Shown: positions 54,160 through 64,000 of the stretch, piece by piece | Layout: every line of letters begins with the position of its first letter | Numbering within the stretch: position 1 is the first letter of the stretch | Assembly: GCA_905182985.1 (NCBI GenBank) | Contig: CAJJDN010000032.1 | Location: 576,616-640,615 of the forward strand | DNA from: Paramecium sonneborni | Taxonomy: Eukaryota > Ciliophora > Oligohymenophorea > Peniculida > Parameciidae | Direction: 5' to 3' | Length of the DNA stretch: 64,000 bases | The notes under the pieces: model-generated | Database searches by the model: none | Told to the model about the DNA's origin: nothing | Seen by the model: the letters and a program-made list of their open reading frames with translations, nothing else | Program-made: the position numbers and the translations under genes

Positions 54160-55514
54160 TCATTTTGTATTCATTTTTTTAAAAGAATTTTTTAATTACC
54201 AAGATTAAGATAATTTCCCGTAATTTTAAGAGCAGGAAAGTTTATCTATTTTCTCATTTTAATAATAAGGGCTTGCCTAAGCCTTAAAATAGATTTTAGT
54301 ATTTAATATTTTAGGGCTCCCATTTGGAGATGAATTTCTTGAATTTTTAAAAATTAAAGGCTTTAACACAGGTGATTAAGCTTTTCTTTTGTTTACATCT
54401 GCATGGTTTCTGACAAAAAATCTCTATTCTTCGTTTGATAAATAGGGATGCTTTAATGCTTATTAAGCTGATAATCTATTTATTGGATCATCTTATAATA
54501 ATTATTTTAAGAAACATAATCCATTATTAGAAATCTCTGGGATATTTAAAAAATCAATATGACCTAGAAAATTTTTCATAATAGTTTCTTTTGTAGAAGA
54601 TGATTAATATGGATCCTTACCAAATAAGATTTAATAACCCAATATTCCAACACTATAAATATCAACTTTTAAACCATATTTTTATTTTCTTAGAATTTCT
54701 GGAGCTACACAACCAGGAGTTCCACAATACTTATATAAATATTTATTCTCATCATTAGCTTTTTCGGCTAGTCCAAAATCTATTAAACATAAAGAATTAA
54801 AATTGTTTATTGTTCTTAACATTAAATTACATTTTTTTATATCTCTATGAAATATACCATTGCTATGCATATAATTTAATCCTTTTAGAATGGATCTTAA
54901 AATTTATTTGGCATTTTCTTCATTTATTTTTTCATCTCCAAGTATAGTTTTTAAGTCTCCACCTTCTAAGAATTCTTACACTACTATAATTTGAGTGTTT
55001 GATTCAAAAACACCTTTGTATTGTATGATATTTGGATGATTTAATGATCTCATTATCTTTATTTCCATTTTTATTGATTATTTGATAGTTGAGTCTTTTT
55101 CAGATAAGGATTTATCAAACACTTTTATAGCATAGTTTTGTTTATCGATCTTAGAATACACTTAATAAACCTAAGTATTATTTAATTAATTACATTAGCT
55201 GCAGATCCACTTCCAAGCAATCGTACTATCTGATAATTAGAAATGAAATCTAAACTTACACATTCTTTCATCAATATTGCTATCCAATTATTAATTTGGC
55301 CAAATAACTCAATTGTTTTACCATTTTTTTCTAATCTAAATCCAATAATTTCATCATCTAAATTACGTAAAATAGTTAAAAAGGCCTCTTAAAAGGATAT
55401 ATATTTCTAATTTAAATACTTTATATACATTTCTTGAATATTTAATATATTAAGTTCCAATCTATAATTTTTTTTCTTTAACTTTTTCTTAATATTTAAC
55501 CACAATCTAAGCAT
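54160..55514 (-). CDS. Protein kinase with PH-like N-terminus and altered catalytic loop
   Basis: ATG 55514 gives MLRLWLNIKKKLKKKNYRL, then a helical lead and a PH-like module (IIGFRLEKNGKTIELFGQ). The kinase domain: LLGSGSAANVYQV across a 23-nt intron, the Lys in YAIKVF, VQEFLEGGDLKTIL, catalytic loop HRDIKKCNLML, DFG intact (CLIDFGLAEK), CGTPGCVAPEIL and DIYSVGILGYQILFGKDP. The usual PEN of the loop is KCN, so the Asp, Asn and Lys are kept while the middle differs. The tail is Ser/Pro-rich (SPVLKPLIFKNSRNSSP), ending TGA 54160-54162. The module ELFGxxxxW also occurs in the kinases at 41469 (as MYGDVEIW) and 55870 (as ELFGEIIELW). Probably active. Confidence 0.88.
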
Positions 55515-55869
55515 CTAATTAAAAAACAAAGTTTATATTTGTGATCCATAAAGTTGTTTCAGGTGAGAATATAGAATTACGTACATCGAAGTTATTTTAA
55601 ACTTGCTAATTTCTTTGATACATAAATTTAATCAAATTAAGATTTCTGATAATATAAATTATAAAGATCCATCCATGCTAAATCGATATATTTGAAAAAT
55701 CACTTTACATAACTTTCTTTCGTTTAGTTGTTTTGATTTTCTTAACTTGCACCCATTAATTTTATTTTGTTTTTCTCATATTTAAAACGATAGAAAAAAA
55801 CGATAAAATGTAATAATACCCATTATTAATCAATAATTTAGAAAAAAAAGAATTCATAATTATTCATGT

Positions 55870-57363
55870 TCAAATATTTGGGCTTAAGCATTTCTTTAAA
55901 AAACTATATCGAGGTTTTAAGGAACTTGGTTTTTCTTCATATAATAATCTATGTGAAATATAATTTTCAGTTTAGGGACTATAAGAATGATTCTGTAAAA
56001 TCTTTGAATCTAAAGAATCATTTATTATTGGCAATTTGAGGCTTTTTTACAAATTAGAGATAATTTATTAATCTTTTTATGAATTTCTAGGAGTAAATCT
56101 AGAAGAGCGTCGAAAATTATTATTCATATAATGGGGAATTCCTTACATTTTAGAAGATCTTCTTGTTATTGTAAAGTTGAATATTTCTAAATTTAATATG
56201 TCTGAACATTTCAAACATTCCATTTAAGGTTAGCCTTTTTAGGTTAATAAAATTTCAAAAAATTATTATAGTGAAGGATTTGAATCCATTAATTCAATAT
56301 CAGCCATGCTTTCATAGTTTTTCATTAATAATTCACCTAGAACAAGTTTCTCTTAACATAATTTCTTTGAGAAAATGCTATAAATTACGATGCATAAAGC
56401 TAGAATATCTTTTTTTCTAATAAATTAAATTGATGGGTTTTATTCATAAAAATTGAGATTATTAGAGTTATGGAAATTTTTTTAGATGACTTCTGATTTT
56501 CCATAATTTATTATACAGGCTGATGTTAAATCTTATTAATCTTTTAGAAGAATATTATCAAATTTAATATCATTATGAAAAATATTTCTTTCATGAAGAT
56601 AATTAAGTGATTTAAATAAAGTTTACATCAATATTATTGTTTCTTATTCAGAATATCTAAATCTAAATATTGAATTTTTCAAATGTCCTCCTTCCAATAG
56701 ATCTGTAACTATATAAATATTCTCTTCACATTCGAAAGTTTCATGTAGTTTAAGTAAATTACTGTGATTAATTTATCTTAGAACAGCTAACTCGTTTGTT
56801 AGATATTGTTTCTCGCTATTGTTATTTCTTGAAACTAAGCTCTTATCAATAATTTTCACAGCTACTTTTTATCCATTTATGATTTTATAAGCCTTGTAAA
56901 CCTAAAATTATTTTTTAATATACTGATGAGCTATAACCCTCTCCTAATTTTTATCCTAATTTGTATTTTAAGGAGAAGTCAGTTTAGATTACAAATTTTT
57001 TTATCGATTTCCATAATTCAATTATTTCTCCAAATAACTCAATAAATTATCCATTTCTACTTAATCGTAACCCTAACTACTAAGTTTTTGGATGCAATGT
57101 CTTTTTTACGCAGACATTATCAAGATTTATGAATCTATCCCCTTTCTTCAATGTATTAAATAAAATACCTCTTCAGCTATTTTTATTATATTTTCTTGTA
57201 GTAATATGCACGCAGAGTTTTATCGATTATTATATTTCATAAGAAAGGTTCCAAATTGTATAAACTCCATCTAATGTTGAGGAGAATTACAAAATAATTA
57301 CTTTCCATCATTAAAGAATGAGGATTTAGAATAATCAAATTATAAAGTCACAGTTTTTCTCAT
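55870..57363 (-). CDS. Probable pseudokinase with PH-like N-terminus
   Basis: ATG 57363 begins MRKTVTLQFDYSKSSFFND. Then come MKYNNRQNSACILLQENI and, across a 23-nt intron, KGDRFINLDNVCVKK and the PH-like module GLRLSRNGQFIELFGEII. The kinase fold is clear: LGQKLGEGYSSSVYKA (22-nt intron inside), the Lys in VAVKIIDK, YIVTDLLEGGHL. But the catalytic loop is FHNDIKFDNILL (HRD to HND) and DFG is replaced by INYGKS, so the metal-binding Asp is gone. The APE motif and the GTPxYxxPE region are not recognisable. Such a protein should bind but hardly transfer phosphate, and may regulate its paralogues. It ends SFLKKCLSPNI, TGA 55870-55872. Confidence 0.85.
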
Positions 57364-57792
57364 TTGGAATTAAAGAATGATAATATTGTTTTAATAATTC
57401 GATTTTCAATTCGTATTTCCCCAATAAATTGAAATGATAATTCAATTTTACATTTAAACATCTTACTTTATATTATTTTTTAGTATAAAAAAAATTAGAG
57501 GGATATTTTATTCAAAGAAGAACTTTCTATTTTAAAATTTTCAAACTCTATTCGATTTAAAATAATATTTTGTTATTGAATTGATATAATTTGTAGCGAT
57601 AAAAATTTTGAATCTTTTTGTAGAGACATGTATTTTAGGTATTTTTTTAAAGTTGAAAATTTTTGTGAAATTTTTTAAGTAATTTGTTCAAGTTTTATAT
57701 TTTAATAAAGTCAATAGAAATTCATCAATAATACTGAATAAAAATTGTACAGATAATAATAATGATAATTTTTGAAGAAGAACAAAATAATA
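57364..57792. other. AT-rich spacer
   Basis: Lies upstream of the pseudokinase and downstream of the small 57793 gene. Long T/A runs, no coding-like frame. Likely the promoter of the pseudokinase gene. Confidence 0.6.
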
Positions 57793-58278
57793 TCAATTAC
57801 GTTTTCTTTTGAGTAATTCTCCTAATTACTTTTGCTGAGTCTTATTCATTTTTTTTTTTTAATCAGGATTGTTAAATTTTACACTTTTTGGTGGTTTAAA
57901 TGTTTTTAAATCTTTTTTTTTAAGTATGCTTCGATGACCATTAATTGAATTGTTGTCATATGATGAATTCAAATTATGAGAATCTAAATCAAATAAAGAA
58001 TCAAGAATTTAATTGGTATTAGTTAAAAATTTCTCATTTTATTATATTGAGTTTAAGACTACTTCTTAATCTGTATGATTGGTAGAAGAGACTGTTTGAG
58101 ATGGTTTCCTTAATTCTTAAATGTTATTAATACAAGCTTCAAAGTCAGTTATGAATTTTGTTTTTATTGAATATTAAGAAGCATAATGAGGACCAAAGTA
58201 TTCAGAATTGATTTACTCTGATTGTTCATCAGAAATATTATCAGTTTATTATTTACAACAATTTGCACTCTATCCCAT
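57793..58278 (-). CDS. Small protein with myristoylation/palmitoylation-type N-terminus
   Basis: Uninterrupted minus-strand frame of 161 residues from ATG 58278 to TGA 57793-57795. It starts MGQSANCCKQQ: Gly2 with a small residue at position 6 region and two Cys, the pattern of N-myristoylated and palmitoylated proteins. The rest is polar and apparently disordered (YFGPHYASQYSIKTKF, RKPSQTVSSTNHTDQ, LDSLFDLDSHNLNSSYD), with a basic C-terminus (RSILKKKDLKTFKPPKSVKF, KQLGELLKRKRN). Predicted to sit on the cytosolic face of membranes; partners unknown. No domain recognised. It diverges from the giant coiled-coil gene at 58489. Confidence 0.7.
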
Positions 58279-58488
58279 TAATTAAAATAAATTAGATATT
58301 TCAAAAGGGATTAATGAATTAAATAATTTTGTTTTGCTGGTATTTTACCGTGAAATAAAAAACAAAAAGAAAATTAGATTTAAAATTGATTGGTAAAGAT
58401 GATTGTCAATGATTGTATGTCGAAATTTGAAAATAATATATTTTATTCATAAATAAAATTAAATAAATCTTTTTATAGTATAGAGATC

Positions 58489-61400
58489 ATGGCTTCATTT
58501 AGACCGTTACCTGTAATGAATTAAATTAGATAATAAAGATTCATCCACCTAGAATCTAAATGTAACCTGGAGCACCTTAATTTGCTACAGTAATAATTGA
58601 AACACCTCCAAGAAAATAACCAGCGCCAATTTAAATAGAGTTTGATGAAGGATTGATAACTAGAATGTAAGAAGAAATTGATGTGTGGAGAAACAAATAT
58701 TTCTAATTAGAATTATAATTTTAAATAAATGCTGGAGAATTAAAGAAGGTGATAATTTCATTTAATTATTAGATTGATTATTTAGAAGGAAGAATTAAAG
58801 TACTTTAAGATGCAATAAAACAATTAAATATAGAAAATAGAGCATAAATAAATTCAAATGAAATTTTAAGAGTAAAATGTGATGAACTTGAATTAGAAAA
58901 TTAAGATCTCAAAATGGCAAGATAAGAAAATAAACGTTTAAGAGAATTGTTAGATGATGCACATAATGAGCTATCATAGGTATATTGGTTAATTATGTTT
59001 TAGGCTAAATAAACAATTGCTAACTATGAAGATTAATTAGCAGATTTAGCAATAAAAGATTAAGTAATAAAAGAGTAAAAAGATAAAATTAACCAATTAT
59101 TATAAGAAATAGAATTTTGGAAAAAGAGATATTAATAATTAGATGTAGATAGAATAAAAGGTATAGAAGAATTTAAGAAGAGTAGTGAAACTTTAAGAAA
59201 TTCATAATTTAATGAGTTAAGAAGAAGCGGATCTATGCAAGTTTAGGGATATCAAAATGAATTAAAAAACTTAAGAGTATAATTAGAAAGATTGTAATAA
59301 GAGAATAATGAGTTAAAAGATACTATTCATTAATTAGAGAGTACTAAAAATGGTTAGAATTCATAATTTAAGGAAGTGAGTTCTAAACTTGAAAGTTCTA
59401 ATAAAGAGATTAAGAGATTAAATGATATATTACTTTAGAGAGGTTAATAAAATAAACAATTAGAATTAAGAATTAAAGAACTTGAAAGATAAGTGAGTGA
59501 AAAAAATATCTTGAAAGAAGAAATTGATAAATTAAGATAATAATTGAATGATAAAAATAAATAGTTGTAAGATTAACATAATTAAATAACACAATTGAAT
59601 AATAGAATAGCAGAGTTAGAGCGTTTATTATAAGAATCTAAATAATATAAAGAAAAGATTTAATAATTATAGACTGAAATAGCATAATTGAAAGCAATTA
59701 TTAAGGGAAAGGAAGAGGAGATTTCTATTTTGAATTAGAAGATTATAAATTTAACTGATTAACTTAAAGAAATAGATAAAATTATTTAAGAAAAATATGC
59801 TTTAGAAAATAAAGTAGCAATGCTTGCAACAGAAATTGAAAGAAAGGGAGCTCAATTAAAAAATAAAGATAAAACTATTGATGAATTAAGAGAAAATTTA
59901 GATTAAAATAATCATACTCTTGCAGAAGTTGAATAATTATAATAAGATATAGAATCATTACATCTGGAACTTAAAGGAAAAGATGATTTAATTAAAGAAC
60001 TTGATTAACAGTATCATGATGCTCTTAAATATTAAGAATAAGTATCTTAATTAGAAACATAAGTATTTGATTTATAAGGAAAAGTGGCAATGCTTTCTTC
60101 TGAAATTGAAAGGTAAAGAATTAAATTAGATAAATATAAGAAAGATTATGATGGTTAATAAGATAAAATAAATTAATTAAATGATATTAAATATGATTTT
60201 GAATCAATGTAAGAAGCTTTATAAAGATACAAATCATAAGAAGATCAATAATAACATGAATATGATAGTTGGAGAGAATTATTAAAAAAGGCTGATCTTG
60301 AATCTGCTGAATTATAAAAAACTTAAGAGACATTATCCAGTGAAAAACAAATAGCATAAGATTAATATGAAAAGTTGAATGAATAAATTGATGAATTAAA
60401 TAAATTACTTTAAGAAGAAAGATCTAAAATAGAAGGTTTACATAAAGAAATAGAAAAATACTAAGATTTAGAAAATAAAGTTTATGAAATGTAAAATAAA
60501 ACAGCTATGCTATCAGCAGAAATTGAAAGAAGAAGTGTTAAAGAAAAAACAAAATAATAATAATTTGATGAGTTATAATAACATTCAAAATAACAATAAG
60601 ATGATTTAGAAAAATTATTTTAAATTGAATAGGAAAATGAAACATTAAATGAGGCTATAAAAAAAACTTAAGATGAAATTGTTACATTGTAAAAATTATA
60701 AGATGAAACATAAGAAAAATATGAAAAGGTCTTATCAGAAAGAGGAAATCTAGAAAATAAGGTAGCTATGTTGTCAACTGAAATTGAAAGATAATCATAT
60801 AGATTAAAAAATAAAATAGAAGAATGCTCATAATTGAATGAAAAAAATTAAGTATTATAAGGTGAAGTATTAAGACTTTAAGATTTACCAGCTCAAGTTG
60901 AAGATTTGACTTAATAAGTTGAAGAATTAAGAAATTTATTAAATGAAGCTGATTTAAAATAAGTTAAATTAACTTAAGATTTAGATTCTGTTGCTCATGA
61001 AAAAGCATTAATTGAAGCTGAAATTTAGAAACATTAAGATGAAGCTAAATTGTAATAACAATTAACTGAAGAAGCTAAAAAATAATTGGCTAATTTCACT
61101 GAAAAATTCAAGAGTGTTGAAGATGAAAATAGTTCACTTAGAACTTTAGAATCTAAATTATCAGAATATTAAATGAAAACTGCTCTGTTGGCTTCTTAAA
61201 TTGAAGCTTAAAATAAAAAATATTAAGGTAAACTAGATGAAATGGCTACTTTACAATAAAATTATAATGATCTTAAAGCTCATTAATTAGATGTAGAAGA
61301 TATATAAGGAGAATTAGAAAGAACTATAACTATTTTAAATGAAAAGGATNGGCAATGCTTTCTTCTGAAATTGAAAGGTAAAGAATTAAATTAGATAAAT

Positions 61401-62952
61401 ATAAGAAAGATTATGATGGTTAATAAGATAAAATAAATTAATTAAATGATATTAAATATGATTTTGAATCAATGTAAGAAGCTTTATAAAGATACAAATC
61501 ATAAGAAGATCAATAATAACATGAATATGATAGTTGGAGAGAATTATTAAAAAAGGCTGATCTTGAATCTGCTGAATTATAAAAAACTTAAGAGACATTA
61601 TCCAGTGAAAAACAAATAGCATAAGATTAATATGAAAAGTTGAATGAATAAATTGATGAATTAAATAAATTACTTTAAGAAGAAAGATCTAAAATAGAAG
61701 GTTTACATAAAGAAATAGAAAAATACTAAGATTTAGAAAATAAAGTTTATGAAATGTAAAATAAAACAGCTATGCTATCAGCAGAAATTGAAAGAAGAAG
61801 TGTTAAAGAAAAAACAAAATAATAATAATTTGATGAGTTATAATAACATTCAAAATAACAATAAGATGATTTAGAAAAATTATTTTAAATTGAATAGGAA
61901 AATGAAACATTAAATGAGGCTATAAAAAAAACTTAAGATGAAATTGTTACATTGTAAAAATTATAAGATGAAACATAAGAAAAATATGAAAAGGTCTTAT
62001 CAGAAAGAGGAAATCTAGAAAATAAGGTAGCTATGTTGTCAACTGAAATTGAAAGATAATCATATAGATTAAAAAATAAAATAGAAGAATGCTCATAATT
62101 GAATGAAAAAAATTAAGTATTATAAGGTGAAGTATTAAGACTTTAAGATTTACCAGCTCAAGTTGAAGATTTGACTTAATAAGTTGAAGAATTAAGAAAT
62201 TTATTAAATGAAGCTGATTTAAAATAAGTTAAATTAACTTAAGATTTAGATTCTGTTGCTCATGAAAAAGCATTAATTGAAGCTGAAATTTAGAAACATT
62301 AAGATGAAGCTAAATTGTAATAACAATTAACTGAAGAAGCTAAAAAATAATTGGCTAATTTCACTGAAAAATTCAAGAGTGTTGAAGATGAAAATAGTTC
62401 ACTTAGAACTTTAGAATCTAAATTATCAGAATATTAAATGAAAACTGCTCTGTTGGCTTCTTAAATTGAAGCTTAAAATAAAAAATATTAAGGTAAACTA
62501 GATGAAATGGCTACTTTACAATAAAATTATAATGATCTTAAAGCTCATTAATTAGATGTAGAAGATATATAAGGAGAATTAGAAAGAACTATAACTATTT
62601 TAAATGAAAAGGATAAAGAACATGGTTTATATGATAAAAAAATTTAAGATTTAGAAGCATAAATCAAATAACTAGAAGATATTAAAGTATTCTTTCAATT
62701 AATAATATTAGTATTAACTTGAAAGTAAAATGGCTATGGTTAGTAGTGAAGTTGAAAGAGTTAAGTACAAATATGAAAAATTATAGAAGGAATATGAAGA
62801 GAATCATTAAAGATTATTAGAAGCTGAAGAACATTTAGTAGAAAATAATAAAGAGGTTTAAGCTTTAGAAGATGTAATATATATATATCTATAATTTAAA
62901 GGAATTACATTAAACTTAATAAGAATTAGCCTAAGCTAGAAAAACACAATGA
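58489..62952 (+). CDS. Giant coiled-coil protein with periodic AMLSxEIER motif
   Basis: ATG 58489 gives MASFRPLP, a 26-nt intron, a Pro-rich head (IHPPRIQMQPGAPQF, IETPPRKQPAP), then more than 1,000 residues of coiled coil without a globular domain. A motif NKVAMLSTEIER recurs: its Ala codons are at 59817, 60087, 60504, 60765, 61182 and 62733. Introns are seen near 58981 (24 nt), 62690 (25 nt) and 62876 (28 nt); TGA is at 62950-62952. A single N at 61350 shifts the frame, and the next 1,264 bases repeat 60086-61349 exactly. Removing 61350-62614 gives one continuous frame, so the deposited copy is probably an assembly error. Likely a filament or basal-body-linked cytoskeletal protein, by architecture only. 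Confidence 0.85.
60086..61349 (+). repeat. 1,264-bp direct repeat, copy 1
   Basis: First copy of an exact direct repeat inside the coiled-coil gene, in frame with what precedes it. Copy 2 is 61351-62614. No mismatch was found in the lines I compared along the length. Confidence 0.9.
61350..61350. other. Single N between the repeat copies (scaffold gap)
   Basis: The only ambiguous base in the window. Read as one base it breaks the coiled-coil frame, which then meets TGA within about 120 codons. Its position exactly at the joint of two identical 1,264-bp blocks points to two contig ends placed side by side instead of merged. Confidence 0.9.
61351..62614 (+). repeat. 1,264-bp direct repeat, copy 2
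   Basis: Second copy, identical to 60086-61349 and in the frame that continues properly into 62615 onward (GAAAAGGAT followed by AAAGAACATGG). Probably the same genomic DNA as copy 1. Confidence 0.9.
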
Positions 62953-63001
62953 TTAGAAAAATGATGGATTATAAAAATACAAATAAAACAATATATTATT
63001 A

Positions 63002-64000
63002 TCAATTTATCACTGTATTGATTTAATAAAATATTGGAGTACATTTATCTTACTCTTCTATTTATTTTTTCAAATGATGTATGTGAGATAAAATTGAAAA
63101 ATCTTCATCTGATAAAATTTCAACCTACTTAAGTGGTTCAATAGTTTCTTATGCATTTTTATTATTTAAGGGAACAGAAATTTCATTCTTTTCATCTTTA
63201 CTTTTTTCAGTTTATTTTAAAAATACTTTCGGAGCATTAATTGATCCTTCATTATAATCGATTTAATATGACTGATTAATCATGTGATTATTATATAATC
63301 TTATACCTATTTAATGACTATGCCGAAATGCTTATTTTGATTAGATTGATAATAATATAAATTAGATCCTGGAAATCTCATATATTTAATTAAGTATAGT
63401 CAGTTTATCTTTTGTGAAATCTTTTAGTTGTTCATAATACTTTAGAAAACCAACTTTATCTTAAATTACCTTACCATTTTTTGAAACATTAGTAATTCTA
63501 CCTAAAAAATTTCTTTCAAATGAAACTTATTACATTTCTGGATAATAATAACTAATTATTGTATTTAATAATGTATCTTCTAAAATTTTAGAATTAATTT
63601 AGATAACTATTAATTTAAGCATCATTAATGTAGACATTATAGAACCTACATCAGCTAATATCTCTCCTAATTTAGGATAAATAATTTATTAGGTTTCAGA
63701 TAAACTATCTACTCCTATTAAAAATAATCCAAGATATTTGCTTCCAAAACTTTATTCAAAATTGCTCTAAGGTAATTATTAAGATGTTGTTTGAAAATCA
63801 CTAATTAACTTTTGATTTTTTATTGATTCTAAAAAGAAACCTGTGTCAGTTATAGATGTTGTTATTTTAAATAATAATTAAGTGTAAAGAGCTGTTTCTC
63901 GATCCAAAATAAAATAAAGTTATTTGGAAATCATTTCAAATTCCTTTAATTTTGTGTTGTATTATTGCATTTATATTGTTAAGAAAAATGTGTTTAAAGG
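63002..64000 (-). CDS. Partial gene of a ciliate-type membrane/unknown protein, 5' end outside window
   Basis: A minus-strand frame with no TGA runs from the right edge to TGA 63002-63004, 332 codons. It reads DTGFFLESIKNQKLISDF, YLGLFLIGVDSLSETQQ, then LGEILADVGSIMSTLMMLKLIVI, a hydrophobic helix with the DVGSI block that I associate with large ciliate membrane-protein families, then YYYPEMQQVSFERNFLG. The tail is polar and acidic (KSKDEKNEISVPLNNK; VEILSDEDFSILSHIHHL). It would be the C-terminal third of a longer protein. The family association is from memory of ciliate annotation and is weak; coding status is not in doubt. Confidence 0.75.

Noticed and set aside
61351..62614. Genuine tandem duplication of coiled-coil repeats
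   Set aside because: Natural repeats in this gene are strongly diverged from each other, whereas these copies are identical, out of frame and joined by an N.

Overview
The window looks like macronuclear DNA of a Paramecium-type ciliate. Three things in the sequence point there. Recognisable proteins run straight through TAA and TAG, always where glutamine fits, and only TGA ends genes. Coding regions are cut by very small GT..AG introns of about 20-29 bases. At 53908-53979 there is a tRNA with a UUA anticodon, which would read UAA as glutamine. The DNA is very AT-rich and genes are packed on both strands, often 30-200 bases apart. Because TAA/TAG are sense, standard-code ORFs show only fragments of most genes; the calls below come from reading with TGA as sole stop and removing the tiny introns.

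Layout. 1-3021: the 3' part of a P4-ATPase (minus), cut by the window edge. 3022-4474: weak or broken ORFs. 4891-10919: a kelch protein, the branched-chain alpha-keto acid dehydrogenase E2, a coiled-coil protein and a tiny Cys-rich secreted protein. 11482-15677: a protein kinase, a probable mitochondrial inner-membrane protein and a small coiled-coil protein. 15.7-20.3 kb: gene-poor and very AT-rich, with a broken RING gene, a broken membrane-protein gene and two small orphans. 20332-24508: a membrane RING-finger ligase, a small orphan and a 450-residue-class orphan. 24708-28168: an ABCC transporter. 28409-29739: a B-box-like protein. 30923-39242: a very large IP3/ryanodine-receptor-type Ca2+ release channel. 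39352-40614: a two-TM surface or ER protein. 41469-47119: two kinases, the Rieske protein of complex III and the proteasome ATPase Rpt1. 47280-52663: a 770-residue orphan and a cyclic-nucleotide-binding K+ channel. 52815-53979: a coiled-coil protein with a Cys/Pro-rich insert, then the tRNA. 54160-57363: two kinases that share an N-terminal module with the kinase at 41469, the second lacking key catalytic residues. 57793-58278: a small protein with an acylation-type N-terminus. 58489-62952: a giant coiled-coil protein that contains a 1,264-base exact direct repeat around a single N. 63002-64000: a partial gene.

The set is mostly ordinary housekeeping plus ciliate-expanded families (kinases, channels, coiled-coil cytoskeletal proteins). 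Several membrane and Ca2+/cyclic-nucleotide signalling genes lie together, but nothing in the sequence shows they act as one unit. No CRISPR, prophage, bacterial operon or clear transposon was seen. Several reading frames break at runs of A or T, which suggests uncorrected homopolymer errors, recent decay, or both.
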